DNA of 64,000 bases from Icerya purchasi (Eukaryota; Arthropoda; Insecta; Hemiptera; Monophlebidae), in contig CM077116.1 of assembly GCA_039619475.1 (NCBI GenBank), positions 102,593,164-102,657,163 of the forward strand, written 5' to 3'. Below, piece by piece: positions 51,759 through 64,000 of this stretch (position 1 is the first letter of the stretch; each line of letters begins with the position of its first letter). A program made the translations under genes and the position numbers. Under the pieces are notes generated by a model. That model had not been told where the DNA came from, did no database searches, and worked only from the letters and a program-made list of their open reading frames with translations.

Positions 51759-52803
51759 ATGTCCATTGACTATGAAAAAGCTTTCGATGGCGTAATACAT
51801 GAAAAATTAATCAAGATACTGAAGAAATTCAATATTGATGTCAAAGAATTGCAGGTAATAAAGAATTTATACTGGAAACAGTGAAAAAATATCAAGATGG
51901 GCGCCGTATACTCTAATTGAAAATGCAGTATAAGAAAGAAGGTAAAACAGGGAAGGCCCCTCTCTCCGCGGTTATTAAAAATCTACGCAGACGAAATAAC
52001 AAAACAGACGCAAACCGAAGGAGTGGGTCTGAAGATCAATGGACAAAGAATCAATGAAGCAAGCTGCGCAGACGCTAAGCTAGTTATAGCTGAAACAAGA
52101 GTTCAAGAGCAGGAAATGGTGTATAGAATAATCTGTGCACGACTAAAATTTGGAATTAAAATCAGCGCGAAAAAACGATAGTCATGAAATTCTGGAAAAC
52201 CAATATCAAAAAAGCAGAAATCATGATAGACAATGAAAAATTGAGAATGTCATCGAGTTTTAGAAATGTAGGTACTCTCCTAAATGCAGACGGAGGAGAC
52301 CAAAAAGAAATCAAGGGTAGAATCGGTATGGCAAAGAAAGCCTTCAATAACCTCAGCAATGTATTGAAAAACCGAACCTTGAGCATGGGTCTACGGAAGA
52401 GAATAGTGAGATACTGCTACATGTGGACAGTACTAAAATATTCCTATGAAACCTAGACAACGAATGCGGATATTGAAAGAAGACTGAACGCCTTTGAAAT
52501 GTGGTGTTATCGAAGATTACTAGAAATACCTTCGACTAACTTTGCAACAAACGTATTAATATTAGATACAGTGAATGAAGAAAACAAGACAATAGTTGAA
52601 ATATCAAGAAACGAAAACTGAAATTCATAGCACATAAAATCCGGGAAGACAGTTTATTCATGCTAACATTACAAGGACGAATTCAGAGAAAGCTCATTAA
52701 AAGAAGTAGAAGATCGGTGCTAGTAACCACGAACGCACCGTCCAACTGTCCATGCAAAAGTCTACAAGAGACCATTAAATGCGCCAGAAATCAAAGAATA
52801 TAG
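51759..52803 (+). pseudogene. Non-LTR reverse transcriptase remnant, unit 13
   Basis: It gains one more premature stop: cagtgc has become cagtga near 51881, shared with units 14 and 15. It has Val to Leu in the middle frame, shared only with unit 15. Confidence 0.85.
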
Positions 52804-53342
52804 ATGAACGCAACCTCTTGAAGCAACAGTGCGGCTCCGGCGACGACGAAGTATTTTCTCCAGCGTTGTTTAATCAGAGGATGATTTGTTTGCGTCGCAG
52901 TAAATCAAGAAAATTTCTATTCAATAATTGCATATCGACTGAATAATTAAAAATTAGCTCAACAGTTTCACAAAATGACTTAAATGTCCGAGAAAACGCA
53001 TTACCATTTTTAACTGAACATCAATTTGTATAAAAAATCTACTATTCATGATATGTTTCCAGGTGATCTAAGTGAAAATAAACAAACGGTAATTGGGCAG
53101 AATTTGAAAGAAATAAACCTGACATTGTACATACCAGGAATTTATGATAAAAAGAGGTTCAATAATACGTTTAAGCATATTCAACGAAAATCGAAAATAG
53201 TCGAAAAACAATGATCACCATAATATATCTTGTAGAAGAATGCTGTTAACAATCACAATGGAAATTATGGCATACAGGAATTAATTACTTTAAATCGGTT
53301 TTGTAAGAGGCAGGAACAAACTTGGAAAAATGGATACAGAAA

Positions 53343-53727
53343 ACGCAATATCGGCTAAACACTGAACGCAATACCCGCCAAACACGAAACGCAATAAAGG
53401 CTAAACACAAAGCCCAATAAAGATGAAAAACCCAACGCAATAAAGGCTAAACATTGAACGCTTTAAAGGCTAAACACTAAACCCATTAAAAATGAAAAAC
53501 CCAGCGCAATAAAGGCTAAACACTAAACCCAATAAAAATGAAAAACCCAGCGCAATAAAGGCTAAACACTAAACCCAATAAATATGAAAAACCCAGCGCA
53601 ATAAAGGCTAAACACTAAACCCAATAAAAATGAAAAACCCAGCGCAATAAAGGCTAAACACTAAACCCAATAAAGATGAAAAACCCAACGCAATAAAGGC
53701 TAAACATGAACGCAATACAGGCTAAAC
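53343..53727. repeat. 46-bp minisatellite, unit 13, long form (385 bp)
   Basis: Monomer order and marks are as in units 10-11. Confidence 0.93.
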
Positions 53728-54615
53728 AAACACAAAAAAGCAGCTAATGAAATGGAGCGAGGGAACGATCAGAAGTAAAGACAGTATTAAAGGAGGAAAA
53801 ACTTTAACGTACCATTTTTCGGTTCAGCAGTGTTCATCCATTTGTCCTATCAATTATACGTTTATCTTTTCCATGAATAAGCTGCATCGAATAGTTCCTG
53901 GAATACAGGGGGTCGCTTGCGAATCTTAGGATGAAATCGCTCCAGCAGAAAAATGCCAATTATTAATGAAACATAGAAAACAAAACAACAATTTGATTAC
54001 AGTGAACTTAATTAAACATCTAAGTAACGGACGCAATTATATCTAAAACAGGTGTCTGGACGATACGTGGGACGAACGCCGCTAAAAATTAGAAAAAAGA
54101 AATATCGCAATAAGGACCAAAATGACAAACTACATGATAAAAATAAAATAGTACCCAGCACTGCAAAATAAAACAAAAAAATAAAATATAAAAATCGCAT
54201 TAACGGCAACAACCGATGAAGAAGTGCGGAACGAAAAAGTAAAAAAAATTGTAAAAAAAATGTAGTGAAAAGTGAAAACGATTTAACAGGTAAACTAGTC
54301 ACGCGAAAAAAAAAAATTGAAATAAAAAACGGTCATATCGAACGAGACCGACGAACGGACTAAATTTAAACTCGCCAACACCGATATAAAAAATAAAAAT
54401 AAAAAAAAAGCAAAAGCAAATAACGCGGAAATGGATATACACACGTCATGAAGTGTGCAAAATTGGGAAAATATTATTAAGGAACATGGCGATATAGACT
54501 AGAAAATGAGCTCGCCAAGGAATAGCATGGAATGAAAATAAATCGAATAATAGCAGGATGACTGAAAAATCAACAGAAACAGTAAAGATTTTTCAATAAC
54601 ACAATATATCTGAAG

Positions 54616-54654
54616 CTTTTGCACGACATAGAGACTATGTCGTGTGGGCAAAAG
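54616..54654. repeat. Hairpin, unit 13
   Basis: Both stem segments are intact. Confidence 0.8.
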
Positions 54655-56091
54655 GTAACCGGCTAGGAAATCATGTTAAAGAAGAAGAAATTGCATTTAC
54701 AATTGTTTCTCTGCATCTTAACAGAAGAGTTTTATTGGCAAGTAGTCACACGGATAGCAACAATAAATGCTCATAAAAAACCAAACACCTGTGAAATGAG
54801 TCGAAACTTACAAAACTAGGCCGCATAAGTTGTTATGAAGACTGATACGAATAACATGAAATAATCACCATTTGCATGGAATCCCTCTGAAAACTACCTG
54901 TGTGATATTTAGAAGAATATAAGAATGCAGAATCAATAAACATCACTTAAACCACTGGGACAGAAGAATGTAAAACGTTAGATTACAGGGCAACTAATGA
55001 AGTGTTCCAGTATCACATAAAGAGAGAGTTCTGAATTTTACCACAAAAACCATTGCAACAATTCCGTTTTTGTCCGATTTCTCCGAATTCGTCATTTTAT
55101 TCTTCAGCTTCTTCTTTGTATACGTATTTAGAGTCTGCTGCCGGCTTATCACTCAAATCTTCCATTTCTTCCACTATATTTCTATTTTTCAGTAGTTCTT
55201 CTTAGCTGATGATCAATGTATTGCAACAGACGTGTCCTCATAGCCGGTTTAGTTTCAAAATACCTTCAAATGTGTTTTTAAGTGCGGCTCCTTTTTCGAA
55301 ATATTTTTCTCATAGACGTAAATCAGAATTATGTCGGGTATTAGTTTTCTGAAAGCTCTTTTCCGTCTATTTCAAGTGATTTTCTTCCAACACCGTTGCG
55401 TTCTGATACTGGCTTCTTAGAGGTGTTAGCCGGAATTACATCAAGCGGTAGTCATTTAAAAGTTTCTTGCTCTTCATTCCAGCACGCTCAAACCTATAGT
55501 TGCACATGCATTATAGTATGTACACATTTCTCCTACAAAAGACAACCAGTGTGGTATAGAAAAGTATATAGCAATACCGAATCTGTAAAAATTCAATGAA
55601 ATACTGCTGGAGACAAATCGAAAACACTATCTTACAAAGCAACTGGAAAGTTACAGCAAAATCAAGGAACGCTAAACTGTAAATTTAACCAATTATTCTT
55701 CAATGATACAACGAACGATTGCAAAAAAAATTCTCGTAGTCCACTTAAGACTAGTTCATCGTTTACTTCTTCCGATTTTTCCTCGTTTTAAAGTCTTCTA
55801 AACACGATTAAACTCTCTTCGGTCTCTCTCATTTTGGTCCACATTCTATTACCGTTCTCTGTAACTGATGATCATTGTATCCTCATGGACGTTTTCTTGC
55901 AGCCAACTTTATTTCATGATATCTTCAAATGTGTCTTGAAGTGAAGGAATAGTTCTAACATCCTTTTCTCGCAGAAGCTACTAAGTCTGAATTCCTACAT
56001 TAAGTGTGTAACAGGATTTTATCGGTCCATTTCCGTTCTCCGAGTATTTTTTTTCCAGTAATATGGCTTTCATGATATTTGCTTAACAACA

Positions 56092-57136
56092 ATGTCCATT
56101 GACTATGAAAAAGCTTTCGATGGCGTAATACATGAAAAATTAATCAAGATACTGAAGAAATTCAATATTGATGTCAAAGAATTGCAGGTAATAAAGAATT
56201 TATACTGGAAACAGTGAAAAAATATCAAGATGGGCGCCGTATACTCTAATTGAAAATGCAGTATAAGAAAGAAGGTAAAACAGGGAAGGCCCCTCTCTCC
56301 GCGGTTATTAAAAATCTACGCAGACGAAATAACAAAACAGACGCAAACCGAAGGAGTAGGTCTGAAGATCAATGGACAAAGAATCAATGAAGCAAGCTGC
56401 GCAGACGCTAAGCTAGTTATAGCTGAAACAAGAGTTCAAGAGCAGGAAATGGTGTATAGAATAATCTGTGCACGACTAAAATTTGGAATTAAAATCAGCG
56501 CGAAAAAACGATAGTCATGAAATTCTGGAAAACCAATATCAAAAAAGCAGAAATCATGATAGACAATGAAAAATTGAGAATGTCATCGAGTTTTAGAAAT
56601 GTAGGTACTCTCGTAAATGCAGACGGAGGAGACCAAAAAGAAATCAAGGGTAGAATCGGTATGGCAAAGAAAGCCTTCAATAACCTCAGCAATGTATTGA
56701 AAAACCGAACCTTGAGCATGGGTCTACGGAAGAGAATAGTGAGATACTGCTACATGTGGACAGTACTAAAATATTCCTATGAAACCTAGACAACGAATGC
56801 GGATATTGAAAGAAGACTGAACGCCTTTGAAATGTGGTGTTATCGAAGATTACTAGAAATACCTTCGACTAACTTTGCAACAAACGTATTAATATTAGAT
56901 ACAGTGAATGAAGAAAACAAGACAATAGTTGAAATATCAAGAAACGAAAACTGAAATTCATAGCACATAAAATCCGGGAAGACAGTTTATTCATGCTAAC
57001 ATTACAAGGACGAATTCAGAGAAAGCTCATTAAAAGAAGTAGAAGATCGGTGCTAGTAACCACGAACGCACCGTCCAACTGTCCATGCAAAAGTCTACAA
57101 GAGACCATTAAATGCGCCAGAAATCAAAGAATATAG
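56092..57136 (+). pseudogene. Non-LTR reverse transcriptase remnant, unit 14
   Basis: It has the additional cagtga stop of units 13-15 but keeps the Val codon where 13 and 15 have Leu. Confidence 0.85.
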
Positions 57137-57675
57137 ATGAACGCAACCTCTTGAAGCAACAGTGCGGCTCCGGCGACGACGAAGTATTTTCTCCAGCGTT
57201 GTTTAATCAGAGGATGATTTGTTTGCGTCGCAGTAAATCAAGAAAATTTCTATTCAATAATTGCATATCGACTGAATAATTAAAAATTAGCTCAACAGTT
57301 TCACAAAATGACTTAAATGTCCGAGAAAACGCATTACCATTTTTAACTGAACATCAATTTGTATAAAAAATCTACTATTCATGATATGTTTCCAGGTGAT
57401 CTAAGTGAAAATAAACAAACGGTAATTGGGCAGAATTTGAAAGAAATAAACCTGACATTGTACATACCAGGAATTTATGATAAAAAGAGGTTCAATAATA
57501 CGTTTAAGCATATTCAACGAAAATCGAAAATAGTCGAAAAACAATGATCACCATAATATATCTTGTAGAAGAATGCTGTTAACAATCACAATGGAAATTA
57601 TGGCATACAGGAATTAATTACTTTAAATCGGTTTTGTAAGAGGCAGGAACAAACTTGGAAAAATGGATACAGAAA

Positions 57676-58060
57676 ACGCAATATCGGCTAAACACTGAAC
57701 GCAATACCCGCCAAACACGAAACGCAATAAAGGCTAAACACAAAGCCCAATAAAGATGAAAAACCCAACGCAATAAAGGCTAAACATTGAACGCTTTAAA
57801 GGCTAAACACTAAACCCATTAAAAATGAAAAACCCAGCGCAATAAAGGCTAAACACTAAACCCAATAAAAATGAAAAACCCAGCGCAATAAAGGCTAAAC
57901 ACTAAACCCAATAAATATGAAAAACCCAGCGCAATAAAGGCTAAACACTAAACCCAATAAAAATGAAAAACCCAGCGCAATAAAGGCTAAACACTAAACC
58001 CAATAAAGATGAAAAACCCAACGCAATAAAGGCTAAACATGAACGCAATACAGGCTAAAC
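57676..58060. repeat. 46-bp minisatellite, unit 14, long form (385 bp)
   Basis: Monomer order and marks are as in units 10-13. Confidence 0.93.
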
Positions 58061-58948
58061 AAACACAAAAAAGCAGCTAATGAAATGGAGCGAGGGAACG
58101 ATCAGAAGTAAAGACAGTATTAAAGGAGGAAAAACTTTAACGTACCATTTTTCGGTTCAGCAGTGTTCATCCATTTGTCCTATCAATTATACGTTTATCT
58201 TTTCCATGAATAAGCTGCATCGAATAGTTCCTGGAATACAGGGGGTCGCTTGCGAATCTTAGGATGAAATCGCTCCAGCAGAAAAATGCCAATTATTAAT
58301 GAAACATAGAAAACAAAACAACAATTTGATTACAGTGAACTTAATTAAACATCTAAGTAACGGACGCAATTATATCTAAAACAGGTGTCTGGACGATACG
58401 TGGGACGAACGCCGCTAAAAATTAGAAAAAAGAAATATCGCAATAAGGACCAAAATGACAAACTACATGATAAAAATAAAATAGTACCCAGCACTGCAAA
58501 ATAAAACAAAAAAATAAAATATAAAAATCGCATTAACGGCAACAACCGATGAAGAAGTGCGGAACGAAAAAGTAAAAAAAATTGTAAAAAAAATGTAGTG
58601 AAAAGTGAAAACGATTTAACAGGTAAACTAGTCACGCGAAAAAAAAAAATTGAAATAAAAAACGGTCATATCGAACGAGACCGACGAACGGACTAAATTT
58701 AAACTCGCCAACACCGATATAAAAAATAAAAATAAAAAAAAAGCAAAAGCAAATAACGCGGAAATGGATATACACACGTCATGAAGTGTGCAAAATTGGG
58801 AAAATATTATTAAGGAACATGGCGATATAGACTAGAAAATGAGCTCGCCAAGGAATAGCATGGAATGAAAATAAATCGAATAATAGCAGGATGACTGAAA
58901 AATCAACAGAAACAGTAAAGATTTTTCAATAACACAATATATCTGAAG

Positions 58949-58987
58949 CTTTTGCACGACATAGAGACTATGTCGTGTGGGCAAAAG
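58949..58987. repeat. Hairpin, unit 14
   Basis: Both stem segments are intact. Confidence 0.8.
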
Positions 58988-60424
58988 GTAACCGGCTAGG
59001 AAATCATGTTAAAGAAGAAGAAATTGCATTTACAATTGTTTCTCTGCATCTTAACAGAAGAGTTTTATTGGCAAGTAGTCACACGGATAGCAACAATAAA
59101 TGCTCATAAAAAACCAAACACCTGTGAAATGAGTCGAAACTTACAAAACTAGGCCGCATAAGTTGTTATGAAGACTGATACGAATAACATGAAATAATCA
59201 CCATTTGCATGGAATCCCTCTGAAAACTACCTGTGTGATATTTAGAAGAATATAAGAATGCAGAATCAATAAACATCACTTAAACCACTGGGACAGAAGA
59301 ATGTAAAACGTTAGATTACAGGGCAACTAATGAAGTGTTCCAGTATCACATAAAGAGAGAGTTCTGAATTTTACCACAAAAACCATTGCAACAATTCCGT
59401 TTTTGTCCGATTTCTCCGAATTCGTCATTTTATTCTTCAGCTTCTTCTTTGTATACGTATTTAGAGTCTGCTGCCGGCTTATCACTCAAATCTTCCATTT
59501 CTTCCACTATATTTCTATTCTTCAGTAGTTCTTCTTAGCTGATGATCAATGTATAGCAACAGACGTGTCCTCATAGCCGGTTTAGTTTCAAAATACCTTC
59601 AAATGTGTTTTTAAGTGCGGCTCCTTTTTCGAAATATTTTTCTCATAGACGTAAATCAGAATTATGTCGGGTATTAGTTTTCTGAAAGCTCTTTTCCGTC
59701 TATTTCAAGTGATTTTCTTCCAACACCGTTGCGTTCTGATACTGGCTTCTTAGAGGTGTTAGCCGGAATTACACCAAGCGGTAGTCATTTAAAAGTTTCT
59801 TGCTCTTCATTCCAGCACGCTCAAACCTATAGTTGCACATGCATTATAGTATGTACACATTTCTCCTACAAAAGACAACCAGTGTGGTATAGAAAAGTAT
59901 ATAGCAATACCGAATCTGTAAAAATTCAATGAAATACTGCTGGAGACAAATCGAAAACACTATCTTACAAAGCAACTGGAAAGTTACAGCAAAATCAAGG
60001 AACGCTAAACTGTAAATTTAACCAATTATTCTTCAATGATACAACGAACGATTGCAAAAAAAATTCTCGTAGTCCACTTAAGACTAGTTCATCGTTTACT
60101 TCTTCCGATTTTTCCTCGTTTTAAAGTCTTCTAAACACGATTAAACTCTCTTCGGTCTCTCTCATTTTGGTCCACATTCTATTACCGTTCTCTGTAACTG
60201 ATGATCAATGTATCCTCATGGACGTTTTCTTGCAGCCAACTTTATTTCATGATATCTTCAAATGTGTCTTGAAGTGAAGGAATAGTTCTAACATCCTTTT
60301 CTCGCAGAAGCTACTAAGTCTGAATTCCTACATTAAGTGTGTAACAGGATTTTATCGGTCCATTTCCGTTCTCCGAGTATTTTTTTTCCAGTAATATGGC
60401 TTTCATGATATTTGCTTAACAACA

Positions 60425-61469
60425 ATGTCCATTGACTATGAAAAAGCTTTCGATGGCGTAATACATGAAAAATTAATCAAGATACTGAAGAAATTCAATA
60501 TTGATGTCAAAGAATTGCAGGTAATAAAGAATTTATACTGGAAACAGTGAAAAAATATCAAGATGGGCGCCGTATACTCTAATTGAAAATGCAGTATAAG
60601 AAAGAAGGTAAAACAGGGAAGGCCCCTCTCTCCGCGGTTATTAAAAATCTACGCAGACGAAATAACAAAACAGACGCAAACCGAAGGAGTGGGTCTGAAG
60701 ATCAATGGACAAAGAATCAATGAAGCAAGCTGCGCAGACGCTAAGCTAGTTATAGCTGAAACAAGAGTTCAAGAGCAGGAAATGGTGTATAGAATAATCT
60801 GTGCACGACTAAAATTTGGAATTAAAATCAGCGCGAAAAAACGATAGTCATGAAATTCTGGAAAACCAATATCAAAAAAGCAGAAATCATGATAGACAAT
60901 GAAAAATTGAGAATGTCATCGAGTTTTAGAAATGTAGGTACTCTCCTAAATGCAGACGGAGGAGACCAAAAAGAAATCAAGGGTAGAATCGGTATGGCAA
61001 AGAAAGCCTTCAATAACCTCAGCAATGTATTGAAAAACCGAACCTTGAGCATGGGTCTACGGAAGAGAATAGTGAGATACTGCTACATGTGGACAGTACT
61101 AAAATATTCCTATGAAACCTAGACAACGAATGCGGATATTGAAAGAAGACTGAACGCCTTTGAAATGTGGTGTTATCGAAGATTACTAGAAATACCTTCG
61201 ACTAACTTTGCAACAAACGTATTAATATTAGATACAGTGAATGAAGAAAACAAGACAATAGTTGAAATATCAAGAAACGAAAACTGAAATTCATAGCACA
61301 TAAAATCCGGGAAGACAGTTTATTCATGCTAACATTACAAGGACGAATTCAGAGAAAGCTCATTAAAAGAAGAAGAAGATCGGTGCTAGTAACCACGAAC
61401 GCACCGTCCAACTGTCCATGCAAAAGTCTACAAGAGACCATTAAATGCGCCAGAAATCAAAGAATATAG
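60425..61469 (+). pseudogene. Non-LTR reverse transcriptase remnant, unit 15
   Basis: It has the cagtga stop of units 13-15 and the Val to Leu change of unit 13, but the basic run keeps aagaagaag as in units 1-10. Confidence 0.85.
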
Positions 61470-62008
61470 ATGAACGCAACCTCTTGAAGCAACAGTGCGG
61501 CTCCGGCGACGACGAAGTATTTTCTCCAGCGTTGTTTAATCAGAGGATGATTTGTTTGCGTCGCAGTAAATCAAGAAAATTTCTATTCAATAATTGCATA
61601 TCGACTGAATAATTAAAAATTAGCTCAACAGTTTCACAAAATGACTTAAATGTCCGAGAAAACGCATTACCATTTTTAACTGAACATCAATTTGTATAAA
61701 AAATCTACTATTCATGATATGTTTCCAGGTGATCTAAGTGAAAATAAACAAACGGTAATTGGGCAGAATTTGAAAGAAATAAACCTGACATTGTACATAC
61801 CAGGAATTTATGATAAAAAGAGGTTCAATAATACGTTTAAGCATATTCAACGAAAATCGAAAATAGTCGAAAAACAATGATCACCATAATATATCTTGTA
61901 GAAGAATGCTGTTAACAATCAAAATGGAAATTATGGCATACAGGAATTAATTACTTTAAATCGGTTTTGTAAGTGGCAGGAACAAACTTGGAAAAATGGA
62001 TACAGAAA

Positions 62009-62394
62009 ACGCAATATCGGCTAAACACTGAACGCAATACCCGCCAAACACCAAACGCAATAAAGGCTAAACACAAAGCCCAATAAAGATGAAAAACCCA
62101 ACGCAATAAAGGCTAAACATTGAACGCTTTAAAGGCTAAACACTAAACCCATTAAAAATGAAAAACCCAGCGCAATAAAGGCTAAACACTAAACCCAATA
62201 AAAATGAAAAACCCAGCGCAATAATGGCTAAACACTAAACCCAATAAATATGAAAAACCCAGCGCAATAAAGGCTAAACACTAAACCCAATAAAAATGAA
62301 AAACCCAGCGCAATAAAGGCTAAACACTAAACCCAATAAAGATGAAAAACCCAACGCAATAAAGGCTAAACACTGAACGCAATACAGGCTAAAC
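62009..62394. repeat. 46-bp minisatellite, unit 15, long form (386 bp)
   Basis: It has the aataaagatg monomer but the tail cactgaacgc of the older type, without the one-base loss of units 10-14. A private variant ataatggcta lies near 62222. Confidence 0.93.
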
Positions 62395-63281
62395 AAACAC
62401 AAAAAAGCAGCTAATGAAATGGAGCGAGGGAACGATCAGAAGTAAAGACAGTATTAAAGGAGGAAAAACTTTAACATACCATTTTTCGGTTCAGCAGTGT
62501 TCATCCATTTGTCCTATCAATTATACGTTTATCTTTTCCATGAATAAGCTGCATCGACTAGTTCCTGGAATACAGGGGGTCGCTTGCGAATCTTAGGATG
62601 AAATCGCTCCAGCAGAACAATGCCAATTATTAATGAAACATAGAAAACAAAACAACAATTTGATTACAGTGAACTTAATTAAACATCTAAGTAACGGACG
62701 CAATTATATCTAAAACAGGTGTCTGGACGATACGTGGGACGAACGCCGCTAAAAATTAGAAAAAAAAATATCGCAATAAGGACCAAAATGACAAACTACA
62801 TGATAAAAATAAAATAGTACCCAGCACCGCAAAATAAAACAAAAAAATAAAATATAAAAATCGCATTAACGGCAACAACCCATGAAGAAGTGCGGAACAA
62901 AAAAGTAAAAAAAATTGTAAAAAAAATGTAGTGAAAAGTGAAAACGATTTAACAGGTAAACTAGTCACGCGAAAAAAAAAAATTGAAATAAAAAACGGTC
63001 ATATCGAACGAGACCAACGAACGGACTAAATTTAAACCCGCCAACACCGATATAAAAAATAAAAATAAAAAAAAAGCAAAAGCAAATAACGCGGAAATGG
63101 ATATACACACGTCATGAAGTGTGCAAAATTGGGAAAATATTATTAAGGAACATGGCGATATAGACTAGAAAATGAGCTCGCCAAGGAATAGCATGGAATG
63201 AAAATAAATCGAATAATAGCAAGATGACTGAAAAATTAACAGAAACAGTAAAGATTTTTCAATAACACAATATATCTGAAG

Positions 63282-63320
63282 CTTTTGCACGACATAGAGA
63301 CTATGTCGTGTGGGCAAAAG
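63282..63320. repeat. Hairpin, unit 15
   Basis: Both stem segments are intact. Confidence 0.8.
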
Positions 63321-64000
63321 GTAACCGGCTAGGAAATCATGTTAAAGAAGAAGAAATTGCATTTACAATTGTTTCTCTGCATCTTAACAGAAGAGTTTTA
63401 TTGGCAAGTAGTCACACGGATAGCAACAATAAATGCTCATAAAAAACCAAACACCTGTGAAATGTGTCGAAACTTACAAAACTAGGCCGCATAAGTTGTT
63501 ATGAAGACTGATACGAATAACATGAAATAATCACCATTTGCATGGAATCCCTCTGAAAACTACCTGTGTGATATTTAGAAGAATATAAGAATGCAGAATC
63601 AATAAACATCACTTAAACCACTGGGACAGAAGAATGTAAAACGTTAGATTACAGGGCAACTAATGAAGTGTTCCAGTATCACATAAAGAGAGAGTTCTGA
63701 ATTTTACCACAAAAACCATTGCAACAATTCCGTTTTTGTCCGATTTCTCCGAATTCGTCATTTTATTCTTCAGCTTCTTCTTTGTATACGTATTTAGAGT
63801 CTGCTGCCGGCATATCACTCAAATCTTCCATTTCTTCCACTATATTTCTATTCTTCAGTAGTTCTTCTTAGCTGATGATCAATGTATTGCAACAGACGTG
63901 TCCTCATAGCCGGTTTAGTTTCAAAATACCTTCAAATGTGGTTTTAAGTGCGGCTCCTTTTTCGAAATATTTTTCTCATAGAAGTAAATCAGAATTATGT

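Larger units (their letters stand above)
51724..56056. repeat. Macrosatellite unit 13 (4,333 bp)
   Basis: As unit 12, with private changes tctatttttcag near 55185 and gatcattgtat near 55870. It shares ctcctaaatg near 52277 with unit 15 but not unit 14. Confidence 0.97.
56057..60389. repeat. Macrosatellite unit 14 (4,333 bp)
   Basis: This is the last of the four near-identical copies. Private changes are ggagtaggtc near 56355, gtatagcaac near 59551 and acaccaagcg near 59771; the last is one of only two differences seen in the 3628-3831 stretch. Confidence 0.97.
60390..64000. repeat. Macrosatellite unit 15, partial, right edge of homogenised block
   Basis: The window ends inside DR-A of this copy, so the array continues to the right. 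The left 1.45 kb carries unit 11-14 marks (Tyr codon, tgcgccagaa, cctgacattg, aatacgttta). From 61922 onward it reverts to older marks (aatcaaaatgg, caccaaacgc, cactgaacgc, caccgcaaaa, gaaatgtgtcg). Confidence 0.97.

Noticed and set aside
1..64000. rRNA or histone gene cluster as explanation for a multi-kilobase tandem repeat
   Set aside because: No rRNA, 5S, tRNA or histone-like sequence was recognised anywhere in the unit.

Overview
The whole 64-kb window is one head-to-tail tandem array: fourteen complete copies and one partial copy (3,611 bp) of a single unit of about 4.3 kb, all in the same orientation. No single-copy sequence is visible and neither edge of the array lies inside the window. 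By eye the copies are almost identical, differing by scattered substitutions, one-base indels and one 46-bp length step. Intact genes, rRNA and tRNA genes and CRISPR arrays were not seen. The DNA is AT-rich. Each unit carries a degraded reverse transcriptase of the kind found in animal, especially arthropod, LINE elements. I therefore infer a eukaryotic, probably arthropod, nuclear genome and a heterochromatin-like macrosatellite; the species cannot be told.

Layout of one unit, in unit-1 coordinates: 36-1080, + strand, remains of a non-LTR reverse transcriptase broken by stops and two frameshifts, with the catalytic YADD box decayed to CADA; 1081-1620, unrecognised AT-rich spacer; 1621-1960, a nested minisatellite of 46-bp monomers; 1961-2320, spacer with an unsupported 60-codon frame; 2323-2650, A-rich tract; 2651-3320, spacer containing a strong hairpin at 2848-2886; 3321-3625 and 3988-4288, two diverged direct repeats (DR-A, DR-B) around an unusually invariant 360-bp segment. 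The strand composition flips from A-rich to T-rich near 3,290, so the unit looks like a fusion of at least two older sequences.

Units start at 1, 4289, 8577, 12864, 17150, 21439, 25726, 30060, 34394, 38727, 43059, 47391, 51724, 56057 and 60390. Units 1-6 are 4,286-4,289 bp; units 7-14 are 4,332-4,334 bp because the minisatellite gained one 46-bp monomer. Shared variants give an internal history. Units 2-3 and 4-5 resemble each other, unit 6 is a hybrid, 7-9 form a group, and 11-14 are nearly identical and look recently amplified. Units 10 and 15 are mosaics at the two edges of that homogenised block. This is what unequal exchange and gene conversion would leave. Nothing indicates that any open frame is under protein-level selection: in the 60-codon and 90-codon frames nearly all differences between copies change the amino acid.
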